Assembly (NCBI RefSeq): GCF_036634175.1
Contig: NZ_JAZIFX010000001.1
Span: 8,122,001 to 8,186,000 of the forward strand
DNA: 64,000 bases
Source: Streptomyces sp. P9-A2
GTDB lineage: Bacteria; Actinomycetota; Actinomycetes; Streptomycetales; Streptomycetaceae
Direction: 5' to 3'
The notes below the pieces were generated by a model that searched no databases, had not been told where the DNA came from, and saw only the letters and a list, made by a program, of their open reading frames with translations. This document shows, in pieces, positions 8,299-17,802 of this stretch. Both the position numbers and the translations under genes were made by a program. The stretch's first letter is position 1. Each line of letters starts with the position of its first letter.

Positions 8299-10398
8299 AT
8301 GACCGGCACCGGTTCCACCCTGGGTGCTCCGGCCGAGCGCCGCGAAGGACCCCAGAAGGTCACCGGCAGCGCCCGCTACGCCGCCGAACACCCGCTGCCG
8401 GGCCGGGCCCACGCCTGGCCCGTGCCCGCCACCATCGCCCGCGGCCGGGTGACGGCCGTCGACACGGCGGCGGCCCTGGCCCTGCCCGGGGTCCTGGCCG
8501 TACTCACCCACGAGGATGCCCCCAAGATCGCCGAACCCGACGACCCCATGCTGGCCGTGCTGCAGAATCCCGGGGTGCCGCACCGGGGCTGGTACGTCGC
8601 ACTCGTCGTGGCGAGCTCCCTGGAGGAGGCCCGTGCGGCCGCGGAAGCGGTCCGTGTCGAGTACGCCGTGGAGAAGCACGACGTGGCCCTGCGGGCGGAC
8701 CACCCCGACGCGTACGAGCCGGACACCGCCAACGGCGGCTACCCGGCCCGCAGGGAGCACGGAGATCCCGAGGGCGCCTTCGCCTCCGCGCCCGTCCAGA
8801 TCGACGCCGCCTACCGGGTGCCGCCCCTGCACAACCACCCCATGGAACCCCACACCAGCACCACGCACTGGCAGGGGGACCGGCTCGTCGTCCACACCTC
8901 CAGCCAGGGGACCACCACGGTGCGCGCCACACTCGCCGCACTCTTCGAGATGCCCGAGGACCGGATCACCGTCACCGCCGGCCACGTCGGAGGCGGCTTC
9001 GGCTCCAAGGGCACCCCCCGCCCCGACGTCGTGCTCGCCGTCATGGCCGCCCGCCGGACGGGCAAACCCGTGACCGTCGCCCTGCCCCGCCGTCATCTGC
9101 CCACCTGCGTCGGCCACCGGGCGCCCACCCTGCACCGGATCCGCCTGGGCGCCGGGACCGACGGCCGGCTGACCGGCCTGACCCATGAAGTCGTCACCCA
9201 CAGTTCCCGCATCAAGGAGTTCGTGGAGCAGGCGGCGGTCCCCGCCCGCACGATGTACGCCGTACCCCACTCCCGTACGCTCCACCGGCTGGTGCGCCTC
9301 GACGTGCCCACCCCCTCGTGGATGCGCGCCCCCGGCGAGGCACCGGGCATGTACGCCCTGGAGTCCGCGATGGACGAGCTGGCGGAAGAACTGGGCATGG
9401 ACCCCATACAGCTGCGCCTCGTCAACGAACCGGACCGCGAACCGGACAGCGGCAAGCCCTTCAGCAGCAGGCACCTCACGGAGTGCCTGCGGGACGGCGC
9501 GCGGCGGTTCGGCTGGGCCGGGCGCGACCCGCGCCCCCGCTCGTGCGCGGAGGGCCCCCTGCTCGTCGGCACGGGCGTCGCGGCGGCCACCTACCCCGTT
9601 CTCGTGGCACCGTCCACCGCCGAGGCACGCGCGCTGCCGGACGGAACGTTCGTCGTACGGATCAACGCCACCGACATCGGCACGGGCGCCCGCACGGTGC
9701 TCACCCAGGTGGCGGCGGACGCCCTCGGCGCGCCCCTCGACCGGGTGCGGACCGAGGTCGGCAACAGCGACCTGCCCTCCGCGCCGCTGGCCGGCGGCTC
9801 CTCCGGAACCGCCTCCTGGGGCTGGTCCGTCCACGAGGCGTGCACCCGGCTGGCGAAAGTCCTCGCCGCTCGCACGGGTCCGCTGCCCGACGAGGGGATC
9901 ACCGCCCACGCGGACACCACGGGCCAGGCAGACGCCGACAGCCCCTACGCGCGCCACGCCTTCGGCGCGCACTTCGCGGAGACCGCCGTGGACCGCGTCA
10001 CCGGCGAGGTCCGGGTGCGCCGGCTGCTGAGTGTCTACGCCGCGGGACGGATCCTCAACGCCCGCACCGCGCGGTCCCAGTTCATCGGCGGCATGACCAT
10101 GGGCCTGGGCATGGCGCTGACCGAGGGCAGCACGATGGACACCGCCTTCGGCGACTTCACCGAGTCGGACCTGGCGGCCTACCACGTGCCCGTGCACGCC
10201 GACGTGCCCCGCGTCGAGGCGCACTGGATCGACGAGGAGGACGCCCACCTCAACCCCATGGGGAGCAAGGGAATCGGCGAGATCGGCACCGTCGGCACCG
10301 CGGCGGCCATCGGCAACGCCGTGCACCACGCCACCGGCATCCGTTTGCGTGACCTCCCGCTGACGCCGGACAAGGTGCTGACCGCCCTGGCGGGCTGA
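8299..10398 (+). CDS. Molybdopterin-binding aldehyde/xanthine oxidoreductase large subunit (PaoC/YagR-like)
   Basis: The 699-residue catalytic subunit. It begins with the small a/b domain (GPQKVTGSARYAAEHPLPGR), followed by the molybdopterin domains: GHVGGGFGSKG, MRAPGEAPGMYALESAMDELA, GTGARTVLTQVAADALG and the C-terminal NPMGSKGIGEIGTVGTAAAI, whose GEIG glutamate is the catalytic base of this family. ATG 8299 follows GAGGAGG. Together with the two preceding genes it forms one three-gene operon. Family knowledge suggests oxidation of aldehydes or N-heterocycles; no accessory XdhC-type gene lies in the window. Confidence 0.92.
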   Translation: MTGTGSTLGAPAERREGPQKVTGSARYAAEHPLPGRAHAWPVPATIARGRVTAVDTAAALALPGVLAVLTHEDAPKIAEPDDPMLAVLQNPGVPHRGWYVALVVASSLEEARAAAEAVRVEYAVEKHDVALRADHPDAYEPDTANGGYPARREHGDPEGAFASAPVQIDAAYRVPPLHNHPMEPHTSTTHWQGDRLVVHTSSQGTTTVRATLAALFEMPEDRITVTAGHVGGGFGSKGTPRPDVVLAVMAARRTGKPVTVALPRRHLPTCVGHRAPTLHRIRLGAGTDGRLTGLTHEVVTHSSRIKEFVEQAAVPARTMYAVPHSRTLHRLVRLDVPTPSWMRAPGEAPGMYALESAMDELAEELGMDPIQLRLVNEPDREPDSGKPFSSRHLTECLRDGARRFGWAGRDPRPRSCAEGPLLVGTGVAAATYPVLVAPSTAEARALPDGTFVVRINATDIGTGARTVLTQVAADALGAPLDRVRTEVGNSDLPSAPLAGGSSGTASWGWSVHEACTRLAKVLAARTGPLPDEGITAHADTTGQADADSPYARHAFGAHFAETAVDRVTGEVRVRRLLSVYAAGRILNARTARSQFIGGMTMGLGMALTEGSTMDTAFGDFTESDLAAYHVPVHADVPRVEAHWIDEEDAHLNPMGSKGIGEIGTVGTAAAIGNAVHHATGIRLRDLPLTPDKVLTALAG

Positions 10399-10419
10399 AC
10401 CGCCTCGCCGCACGAGCCG

Positions 10420-13065
10420 TCAGGGCAAGGACCCGGGGCGGACCGCGAGGACCGCGATGTCGTCGTCGCTGCCGGCGGCCAGGCCGATGAGCAGCTCGTC
10501 GCAGAACACACCGAGGGGTTCGCGGGCCAGCCCGGCGGCGTGCCTGCGGAGCCGGTCCATGGCATGGTCCAGGGACTCGCCCCGGCGCTCGATGAGGCCG
10601 TCGGTGTACAGCAGCACGGTCGAGTCGGCCGGGATCGCGTCGCAGGCCTGGGGGCGGACCAGGTCGGGGGCCACGCCGAGCAACAGCCCCGCCCCGTCCT
10701 CCAGGTAGCGGGTGCGGCCGTCCGGGCTGACGAGCAGCGGCGGCAGATGGCCCGCGGCGGAGTGGGCGAGCTCCCAAAGACCGTTCCCGAGTTCCTTGAA
10801 CAGGCCGTAGACGCAGGTCGCGGTGGCCTCCTCATACAGGGTGTGGTTCGCGATGTCCAGGCGGCGCAGAACCTCCCCCGGCGGCTCCTGACGGTCCACG
10901 GCGATCCCGCGCAGCATGCTGCGCAGCTGGCTCATGGCGATGGCCGCGTCGAGGTCGTGCCCGGCGACGTCACCGATGACCAGCGCCGTGTCCCCGTCGG
11001 GCAGGACGAAGCAGTCGTACCAGTCGCCGCCGACCTCGGCCGTGGCGGAGGAGGCCGCGTAGCGGGCGGCCAGCTGGAGACCCGGGATCTCGGGCAGCGC
11101 CGGCAGGAGCGAGCGCTGGAGGCGTTCGGCGATCTTCCGCGTCTCCTGGTGGAGGCGGGCGTTGTCCACCCGAAGGGCGATCGCGCGCACCAGCTCGTCG
11201 ACCAGCGGCAGGTCCTCCTCGGTGAACGGCCTTCCCCGCCCCTTCCGGGCGATCGTGAGCGCGCCGATGACCTCCCGGGGCGACCGGAGCGGGGCGACCA
11301 CCGCGCTGTTCGCACCCAGTTTCCGGAACAGCTCCCCGTAGTGGGCGTCCAGCGGGCTCGCGGCCCGGCCCTGCGGCAAGGGCTCGCGCAACAGCAGGGG
11401 CCCCGCCCCGCGCAGCACGCGGGCGAGCGGCCCCCGGGCGGTCTCGGACAGCGGCGGAAGCCGGCCCTCGTACTCCTCGGGCCACGGCCCCTGGGGCGCA
11501 CGGTGCATGACACAGACCCGCTCCACCTCGTCCTGCGTCGTGAACAGGTCCACCAGGCACCAGTCGGCCAGCCATCGGGTCAGGATCCGGCCCACCCGCC
11601 GCAGGCCCTCGTTCAGGTCCGGAAGGGTGCTCAGCGCGGCCCCCGTATCGGCCAGCAGGGAAAGCCGTTCCAGTTCGGACGTGCCGTCGGCCCGGCCCAC
11701 ACCCGTTCTCCGGTCCCGTCCGGGGAGGGCGGACCAGGGGGCGCCTCCCGCCTCCAGCGTGGCCCCTGGCCGGACCTGACCGGACGGACGGGGCGAGGGC
11801 GACGGCGCGGATCCCCTCGGGGACAACTGGGCCACGAACACGGTGCGGCCGTCGGCGGTCTCCTGGCTCTCGACGAACAGCCGGACGGGGACCAGCCCAC
11901 CGTCGCGGTGCAACGCGGGGAGCGGCAGCGACCGGCCCAGGATCCGGGGCTGCCCGCTGAGCAGCAGGGACGTGAACGCCACCGTGTGGCGCCTGCGGAG
12001 ATGCTCCGGGATGAGCGCGGTGAGCGGCTGCCCGACGAGCTCGTCCGCGGGCCAGCCGAGCAGGTCCGCCGCCGGTCCGTTGACCGCGATGATCCGGTTC
12101 GACTCGTCGGCGGCGATCGTCGCGACCCTGCTGGCCCGCACCTGACCGGCGTCCCACAGCACCGGCTCCGAGGCACCGGCCCCCGGTTCCCGGGGCATCA
12201 CCGTCCACGCCGTGGGGCGTTCCCCGGCGAGCTGGTCGCCGATCTGGTCGAACAGCCACTCCTGGAAGCCGTGGCCGCGCGGAAGCGCCGGCAGCGTCAG
12301 AAGACGCTCGTCACGGGCGGCCTCCTCGGCCACGTCGAGAACCGCGCGCAAGGTCTCCATCGGAGGTCCGGCGCCCGACGGCACCCACAGGGGCAGGGAC
12401 CTGAACTCCGCCTCGGCGTGTTGTCGGCGCAGCGTGGCCGTCACACTCGCGCTGATCACGTCGTTCATGTCCAGGGCGACCGCGAGGTCCTCCGCCGTCA
12501 CGCCGGGGACGTCCCCGGAGGCCAGGGCCAGGACGGCCTCGTTCAGCAGCGTGTGCCGGTGCTGGGTGCAGGTCAGGCAGAGCGCCTCCGGTACATCGAG
12601 GAGTGTCACGGTCTCGCCCTGTCCACAGCGGGGGGCGGCGGTCGCCCACCCGTCCGACGGAGGCGGCGCCGGCGATCCCTCGGGCCACAGCTCGAACCAC
12701 ACCGTCTTGACCGCGTCGCCCGTGCCGACGCCGTACCGGGACGCCAGCCGCTCGACCAGCGCCAGCCCCTGCCCCGTACCGGTGTACGCGGGACTCCCGT
12801 ACGGCACGAGCCCGCGCTCCGGCCGCCGATCGCTCACCCGCACCAGGATCCCGCCGTCACCGGCCCGGGCCGTCACCTCGATCTCGGTGCGTGCGTGCAG
12901 CACCGCATTCGTCACCAGCTCGCTGACCAGGAGCTGAGCGGTGTCCAGCGTCTCCGGTGCGGCCTCGTCGAGCGTGGCCCGCACGAACCGCCGAGCCTCC
13001 GCCACGCTCTTCGGCTCCGGAGGGAACCGCCGTGACGGCGCCCCGGGGGCATCGAGTTCGCCCAT
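10420..13065 (-). CDS. Multidomain ATPase-PAS-GAF-PP2C (SpoIIE) phosphatase
   Basis: An 881-residue signalling protein. Residues 1-130 are a GHKL ATP-binding domain of anti-sigma type (LVSELVTNAVLHART, GTGQGLALVERLASRYG). A central helical region follows, then a PAS domain near 300-420 (ESNRIIAVNGPAADLLGWPA), a GAF domain near 470-640 (ERLSLLADTGAALSTL) and a C-terminal PP2C domain from about 660 (EVGGDWYDCFVLPDGDTALV, IGDVAGHDLDAAIAMSQLRS, LLLYTDGLIERRGESLD). Such fusions probably act as both kinase and phosphatase for STAS-type antagonists of an anti-sigma factor. ATG 13065 is chosen; the frame upstream is not family-like. It converges with the oxidoreductase operon, 21 bp apart. Confidence 0.85.
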   Translation of the reverse strand: MGELDAPGAPSRRFPPEPKSVAEARRFVRATLDEAAPETLDTAQLLVSELVTNAVLHARTEIEVTARAGDGGILVRVSDRRPERGLVPYGSPAYTGTGQGLALVERLASRYGVGTGDAVKTVWFELWPEGSPAPPPSDGWATAAPRCGQGETVTLLDVPEALCLTCTQHRHTLLNEAVLALASGDVPGVTAEDLAVALDMNDVISASVTATLRRQHAEAEFRSLPLWVPSGAGPPMETLRAVLDVAEEAARDERLLTLPALPRGHGFQEWLFDQIGDQLAGERPTAWTVMPREPGAGASEPVLWDAGQVRASRVATIAADESNRIIAVNGPAADLLGWPADELVGQPLTALIPEHLRRRHTVAFTSLLLSGQPRILGRSLPLPALHRDGGLVPVRLFVESQETADGRTVFVAQLSPRGSAPSPSPRPSGQVRPGATLEAGGAPWSALPGRDRRTGVGRADGTSELERLSLLADTGAALSTLPDLNEGLRRVGRILTRWLADWCLVDLFTTQDEVERVCVMHRAPQGPWPEEYEGRLPPLSETARGPLARVLRGAGPLLLREPLPQGRAASPLDAHYGELFRKLGANSAVVAPLRSPREVIGALTIARKGRGRPFTEEDLPLVDELVRAIALRVDNARLHQETRKIAERLQRSLLPALPEIPGLQLAARYAASSATAEVGGDWYDCFVLPDGDTALVIGDVAGHDLDAAIAMSQLRSMLRGIAVDRQEPPGEVLRRLDIANHTLYEEATATCVYGLFKELGNGLWELAHSAAGHLPPLLVSPDGRTRYLEDGAGLLLGVAPDLVRPQACDAIPADSTVLLYTDGLIERRGESLDHAMDRLRRHAAGLAREPLGVFCDELLIGLAAGSDDDIAVLAVRPGSLP

Positions 13066-13136
13066 GGACTCAGTCTGCCCCACGGCCCCCGCCGCCGCGT
13101 GTACGCTCACCCGCCCGCCGCGCGGCGGGCCCGCCG

Positions 13137-14159
13137 TCAGGCCCGCCGCTCCGGCCGGGCGCTTCGGCCGAGGGTGATCCGCGCGGCGACCGGCAGATGG
13201 TCGCTGCCGGTGGCGGACAGGGTGCGGATGTGGCGGACGGCGGCCGAGCGGGCCATCACCTGGTCGATGCGGGTCAGGGGAAGCCTGGCGGGGAAACTGA
13301 GGGCGAAGCCGCGTTCCGCCACGTTCATCCGGGAGGTCAGCGGGGCCAGGCCGCGGTCGTCGACGGTGCCGTTGAGGTCGCCCAGCAGGATCACCGTCTC
13401 CAGCTCCTCGGCGGAGAGGGCCCGCCCCAGCAGCCGGGCGCTCTCGTCCCGGTGGGCCGAGGCGAGGCCACCCGGCCCGACCCGGATCGAGGGCAGGTGC
13501 GCGACGTACACCGCGATGTCCCCGTGCGGGCCGCTGACCACGGCCCGCAGCCCGCGGCTCCACGGCTCCGTGATCCCCCGGGGCTTGATGTCCAGCAGCC
13601 GGGCATCGGTGAGCGGATGCCTCGACCAGAGACCGACGGTACCCCGGACCTCGTGGTACGGGTAGCGCGGGGCGAGTGTCCGCCGGTAGACCGGCAGCGC
13701 CGCCGGCACCAGCTCCTCCAGCGCGATGAGGTCGGGGCCGGCGTCGGCCAGGGTGCGGGCGGTACCCGCCGGGTCGGTGTTCTCGTCACTGACGTTGTGC
13801 TGCACCACCACCAGATCCCGCGCCCCGGCCCGCGGTTCGGGCAGGAACAGCCCGCCGAAGAGATACGTCCAGGCGGTCACCGGCAGCAGCAGGGCCAGCA
13901 GCGCGGTCGCCGAACGCCGCAGCAGCGCCGCCGCGAACAGCACGACGACCACCAGTCCCAGCCAGGGCAGGAACGACTCCAGCAGACTGCCCGCCCGGCC
14001 CACGGAGTTGGGCACCGCACGGTGGAACACCAGCAGCCCCGCCGTCAGCGCAGCGGCCGCCGCGATCGCCTGCCCCCGGGTCCAGGCCGACCCACCGCGC
14101 GCGCCCCACCGTCCGCCGCCCACCCGTTCCTCCCCGCCGTCCCGCCGCCCCGCCCACAT
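13137..14159 (-). CDS. Membrane-bound endonuclease/exonuclease/phosphatase-family protein
   Basis: A 340-residue protein with about three N-terminal membrane helices (QAIAAAAALTAGLLVFHRAV, WLGLVVVVLFAAALL, ALLALLLPVTAWTYLFGGLF). An EEP catalytic domain then begins with VVVQHNVSDEN and includes the metal-binding E of LIALEEL, AVYVAHLPSI, LLGDLNGTVDD and the terminal SDHLPVAARI. The domain faces outside, which is the usual layout of these actinobacterial proteins. The substrate (phosphodiester, lipid or nucleic acid) cannot be told from sequence. Confidence 0.85.
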   Translation of the reverse strand: MWAGRRDGGEERVGGGRWGARGGSAWTRGQAIAAAAALTAGLLVFHRAVPNSVGRAGSLLESFLPWLGLVVVVLFAAALLRRSATALLALLLPVTAWTYLFGGLFLPEPRAGARDLVVVQHNVSDENTDPAGTARTLADAGPDLIALEELVPAALPVYRRTLAPRYPYHEVRGTVGLWSRHPLTDARLLDIKPRGITEPWSRGLRAVVSGPHGDIAVYVAHLPSIRVGPGGLASAHRDESARLLGRALSAEELETVILLGDLNGTVDDRGLAPLTSRMNVAERGFALSFPARLPLTRIDQVMARSAAVRHIRTLSATGSDHLPVAARITLGRSARPERRA

Positions 14160-14269
14160 GATCCTTCTCTCCAGGACGCGCTCCCGCGTGACACGGTTTC
14201 CGTACCTGGGTCACCTTCAGGTTCCCCAGTCACCAAAAAGTGCGTTCTTCCATGTCAGCGGCCACTCTC

Positions 14270-14286
14270 TTACGGTTTCCGAGTAA
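14270..14286. promoter_or_regulatory. Inverted repeat in the divergent RidA promoter region
   Basis: TTAC and GTAA arms with 9 nt between (CTTACGGTTTCCGAGTAAC overall), in the gap between the EEP protein gene and ridA, 84 bp before the RidA start. It may be an operator; the responsible regulator is not evident in the window. Confidence 0.35.
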
Positions 14287-14369
14287 CCACAGGTGACCAC
14301 GGCCGCCCGGGCCGTCACCGGTCCGGCGGCAGTGAGCCCGCGGGCTCACCGCACAAGGAGGCAGGCAGC

Positions 14370-14777
14370 ATGGCCATCACCCTGGTCAACCCCGAAGGAC
14401 TTCCCCAGATCGACGTCTACCGGCAGGTGGCGATCGCGTCCGGTTCCAGGACGGTCTTCATCGCCGGACAGGTCGCATGGGACGCCGACGGCGTCACGGT
14501 CGGCGCGGGCGACCTCGCCGCCCAGGTGGAGCGGTGCTACCTCAACGTCGCCACCGCCCTGGCCGCGGCGGGTGCCACCTTCGCCGACGCCGCGAAACTG
14601 ACGGCCTACGTCGTCGACTGGACCCCCGACAAGATGGCGCAGTTCATGGAAGGCGTCACCCGCGCCGCTCAGCAGCTGGGGACCGTCCCGGCGGCTCCGG
14701 CCACGCTGGTGGGCGTACAGGCACTGGACGTCCCCGACCACCTGGTCGAGATCGAGGCCGTCGCGGTGCTCGACTGA
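14370..14777 (+). CDS. RidA-family enamine/imine deaminase
   Basis: A 135-residue RidA (YjgF/YER057c/UK114) protein. Members are trimers that hydrolyse reactive enamines and imines formed by PLP enzymes. The start VNPEGLPQIDVYRQVAIASG, the strand VFIAGQVAWDADG, and the end PAAPATLVGVQALDVPDHLVE with VEIEAVAVLD are family hallmarks; the usual catalytic Arg is replaced in the APATLVGV segment, so this may be a non-deaminating subgroup. AAGGAGG stands 9 nt before ATG 14370. Confidence 0.88.
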   Translation: MAITLVNPEGLPQIDVYRQVAIASGSRTVFIAGQVAWDADGVTVGAGDLAAQVERCYLNVATALAAAGATFADAAKLTAYVVDWTPDKMAQFMEGVTRAAQQLGTVPAAPATLVGVQALDVPDHLVEIEAVAVLD

Positions 14778-14830
14778 GGTGCCGGCGCGGGCCTCGGCCG
14801 AGATCCGCCCAGGGCGGCGGGAACAGTAAC

Positions 14831-14861
14831 GGCCCCCGGAAGCCGGCGTGTTCCAGGGGCC
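14831..14861. terminator. Hairpin between convergent genes
   Basis: GGCCCC-c-GGAA pairs with TTCC-a-GGGGCC across a 9-nt loop, between ridA and the convergent enoyl-CoA hydratase remnant. It can serve both strands as a factor-independent terminator, though no long T run follows. Confidence 0.5.
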
Positions 14862-14870
14862 GATGGACTG

Positions 14871-15691
14871 GTGACGCTGCGCAGAGCAGATTCGGCGGGT
14901 CGTGCGCATATGGTGCACTTCGCTGGCGACCGCCGCCATCGGCTCGGGGTCCAGGACCGACGTATCAGCGAGACGGGTCGAGGCGGTCAGGGAGTTCAGC
15001 AGGGTCTTGGTGACCCGCACGGCAGGCAACGAGCGCCGCAGGAGTGGTCTGGTCCACTCGTCGACCGCGGCGTCGAGCGCGTCCTCGGGCACGACCCGCT
15101 GCAGGAGCGACAGGCCGAGGGCCTCCTGGGCGGCGAGAGGGCGCCCGGTGAGGATGATCTCGCGCACGGACGCGGCGCCGGCCTCACTGACCAGCCGTGG
15201 CAGCAGGCCGCCCCACATCGTGGGCAGACCGAGGGCGAGTTCGGGCAGCCGGAAGGTCGCCGTGTCGGCACCCACCCGCAGGTCGCAGGAGAGGGCGAGG
15301 GCGAATCCGGCCCCGATGGCCCTGCCCTGGACGCGTGCGATGGTGACGGCGGGGTGGGACGTCAGCGCGTCGCACACCCGCCGGCCCTTGACGCCGGAGA
15401 CACGGATGCCGTTGCCGGTGGCGTCCTGGGTGAGGTGTCCGGCGAACTCGTCGCGGTCCCCGCCGAGGCAGAAGTCCTGCCCGGCGGCGGTCAGCACAGA
15501 ACGCGGACCGAGGGGTCCTGGTCGTCGAGTACGGAGAGCAGGTCGTCCAGCATGGTCTCGCCGACGACGTTGCCCTGCTCGGGAACGTTCAACCCCACTG
15601 TGAGGACAGGGCCCCGCCTGCGGGTGCGCAGAGTCTTCAGTGTCCGGTCGTCGGGATCGTCGGGATCGTCGGACAGGAGCGGGGTGTTCAT
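14871..15691 (-). pseudogene. Frameshifted enoyl-CoA hydratase/isomerase
   Basis: The N-terminal 66 codons (15691-15491: TLRTRRRGPVLTVGLNVPEQ to DPSVRVLC) stop in one frame, and the family sequence resumes at once in another (LTAAGQDFCLGGDRDEFAG). Later parts are good crotonase sequence: VQGRAIGAGFALALSCDLRV and ATFRLPELALGLPTMWGGLL. One base appears missing at the junction near 15492-15500. The resumed frame also has no stop where the family ends and reads on past the hairpin into antisense of ridA, so the 3' end is degraded too. A sequencing error would explain the first defect but not the second. Confidence 0.65.
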
Positions 15692-15782
15692 ACGGTCGCT
15701 TTCAGGGAGGTGATGCGGCGGAAGACGACACGGGAGGTGTCGTACGAAGGGGGAGCGGAGGGCCGCAAGGTGGGGAATTGTT

Positions 15783-16919
15783 TCAGCAGCTGGGTGAGGA
15801 GCTCACGTGCCTCGAGCCGGGCGAGCAGGACGCGTCGAACCGTACGCGGTCACTGTCCCGGTCGGAGAGGAACGACGCGAGAGCGCTGCCCTCCTCGGCC
15901 ACGGCGGCCCGGTCGGCCCGGGAGAAGCGGCGCAGTGGGGTGACCACCACGGCGCCGTCCTCGAATCCCCAGACCGCGGCTGCCCGCCCGTCGACCAGCA
16001 CCACCCGGGCGCCGGTGACCGACAGACCGCGGTGCGCGTCGTCGATGACGCGCCCGCGGTCGTGGTAACCGAGGATCGCGTTGTCGAACGCGGGCAGGAA
16101 CCGCACCGGGGCCGGCGTCGCGGCGTCGGGGCGCGGCAGGCCGGGCAGGTCCAGCAACTCCCGGCCCCGCTCGTCGCGGAACGACACCATTTCCCCGCGC
16201 ATCGCGGCGACCGCGGCCGGCAGCCCGGCCAGGCCGGACCATGCGCGCAGATCGGCCGTGGCCGCGGGGCCGTACGCCGTCAGATAACGCCGTACCAGCG
16301 CCCGGCCCACCGGGTCCGAGCCGTCCGCGGGGAGCGGGTCGACGTCACGGCCAAGCCACGAGGTGACCAGGGCGTTGCGCACCCCGCCCTTCGTCCGCCA
16401 CAGCCCGCGCGGAGGCAGCTGCACCACCGGGATCAGAGCGGCGAGCAGCATCTCTCCCAGCGCGCGCGGCCCAGGCTCCGGCCAGCGCCCGGCGAGCTCC
16501 CGCGCCAGGACACCCATCGAACGCGGCTCCTCGTCGGACATCAACTCCCTTCCTGCCGACTCCAGTTCATTGAGATCAACCCCGGTGAGCTCACGGCGGT
16601 AGACGCCGAGGACCCGCTGGCGCAGCATGGCCTCGTGCCGGGAGCGCCAGGCCAGCAGGTCGTCGGCCGTGACGAGATGCACCGTCCGGCGCATCAGATG
16701 GGCCCGCACCACCCGCCGCCCCGTCAGCAGACCCGACAGCTCCGACGCCTCGAACCCCCGCAGCCGCGACCAGAGCCCGACGAACGGTTCCTGCGGTTCC
16801 TGCGCCTGCAGACCCCCGAGGTGTGCCACGGCGTCGAACGCCGGGACATCGGCGCGGTCGAGCAACAACTGCCGGGCGAGCGTCGCACGGTTGAGCGCCC
16901 GGACGTCCAGCACGGTCAC
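15783..16919 (-). CDS. Winged-helix AlkZ-like DNA glycosylase (HTH_42)
   Basis: A 378-residue member of the winged-helix DNA-binding family that includes AlkZ, which unhooks DNA interstrand crosslinks in azinomycin producers, and E. coli YcaQ. The catalytic-site motif is visible as AHLGGLQAQEPQEPFVGLW, with the two glutamines spaced QxQ as in AlkZ. Other family features are RRVVRAHLMRRTVHLVTADD, RRYLTAYGPAATADLRAWSG and FLPAFDNAILGYHDR. GTG 16919 is chosen because family homology begins there. It stands alone between convergent and same-strand genes. Substrate lesion unknown. Confidence 0.8.
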   Translation of the reverse strand: MTVLDVRALNRATLARQLLLDRADVPAFDAVAHLGGLQAQEPQEPFVGLWSRLRGFEASELSGLLTGRRVVRAHLMRRTVHLVTADDLLAWRSRHEAMLRQRVLGVYRRELTGVDLNELESAGRELMSDEEPRSMGVLARELAGRWPEPGPRALGEMLLAALIPVVQLPPRGLWRTKGGVRNALVTSWLGRDVDPLPADGSDPVGRALVRRYLTAYGPAATADLRAWSGLAGLPAAVAAMRGEMVSFRDERGRELLDLPGLPRPDAATPAPVRFLPAFDNAILGYHDRGRVIDDAHRGLSVTGARVVLVDGRAAAVWGFEDGAVVVTPLRRFSRADRAAVAEEGSALASFLSDRDSDRVRFDASCSPGSRHVSSSPSC

Positions 16920-17077
16920 TGGACGACCTCGCAGCGCGCCGACGCCTGATGCGTCACGATGACACCGCTCCTTTCGACTTCCTTCGATTCCGTACAAGAG
17001 ATCCGTACAAGAGTCAGGCCGCGCGAAGGGGGGAGCCGGACCCGACGAGGGAGCGGCCCCGGCCCGCCCGTCATCCG

Positions 17078-17707
17078 TCAACTCGACGTCCGCCCGTCCA
17101 GCGTCTCGCGCAGGATGTCCGCGTGCCCGGCGTGCTGGGACGTCTCCGCGATGAGGTGCGTCAGCACCCGGCGCACGCTGCGTACCGCTCCCGGCTCGTT
17201 CCACGGCGCCTCGGGCAGCGGGTGCGCCGCCGACAGATCGGGCACGGAGGCGATGATCTCCTCACTCCGGGCGGCGACCCGCTCGTAGCGCGTGACGATC
17301 CCGGCCAGGGTTTCGCCGGGCAGCATCCGGAAGGCGTCGCGGTGGTCGATCGCCCACTGCGGGATCTCGCGGGCGGTACCGGCCGCGAGGTCGGCCCAGG
17401 TGACACCGTCGGGCAGGTCGTGGCGCATCGCCGAGGGTCCCTCGAGAACGAAACGCATCCAACCCTCCTCGATGGACGCGACGTGTTTGACCAGCCCGCC
17501 CAGGCACAGCGCGCCGACCGTGGGCCGCTCACCCGCCTGCTCGTCGCTCAGCCCGCGCGTCGTGGTGGTCAGGGCGGAGCGGGCGGACGCGAGTGAGGCG
17601 AGCAGATCGGCCCGCTCCTCGTCGGTGGCGGACCGGGGAGTGCTCATGGTCGTGGCGGCGGTGCCGGCGTCGGCCGCGGTGGTGGTGCCCGTCGTGATGG
17701 TGCTCAT
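17078..17707 (-). CDS. DinB-family protein
   Basis: A 209-residue four-helix DinB-like metalloprotein. TDEERADLLASLASARSALT, then the metal-site histidine of LGGLVKHVASIEEGWMRFVL and the pair in VLTHLIAETSQHAGHADILRE are typical. Many such proteins are mycothiol- or bacillithiol-dependent transferases. Two starts are possible, ATG 17707 and ATG 17647; both sit in the same decamer TGCTCATGGT (plus strand). The divergent WYL regulator begins 95 bp away, the usual arrangement for this pair. Confidence 0.82.
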   Translation of the reverse strand: MSTITTGTTTAADAGTAATTMSTPRSATDEERADLLASLASARSALTTTTRGLSDEQAGERPTVGALCLGGLVKHVASIEEGWMRFVLEGPSAMRHDLPDGVTWADLAAGTAREIPQWAIDHRDAFRMLPGETLAGIVTRYERVAARSEEIIASVPDLSAAHPLPEAPWNEPGAVRSVRRVLTHLIAETSQHAGHADILRETLDGRTSS

Positions 17708-17802
17708 GGTGGGTAAGCCTTCCGGGTCGTGCTTGTCGTCGTGCGGTACGGGACCACCGTGACAGCCGTAGAGGTCAGGATGTGTCCTCCACTCGAGGCA
17801 CC

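Noticed and set aside
10540..13035. 831-codon plus-strand frame
   Set aside because: Antisense of the multidomain PP2C phosphatase; composition is Arg/Gly/Pro/Gln rich without motifs.
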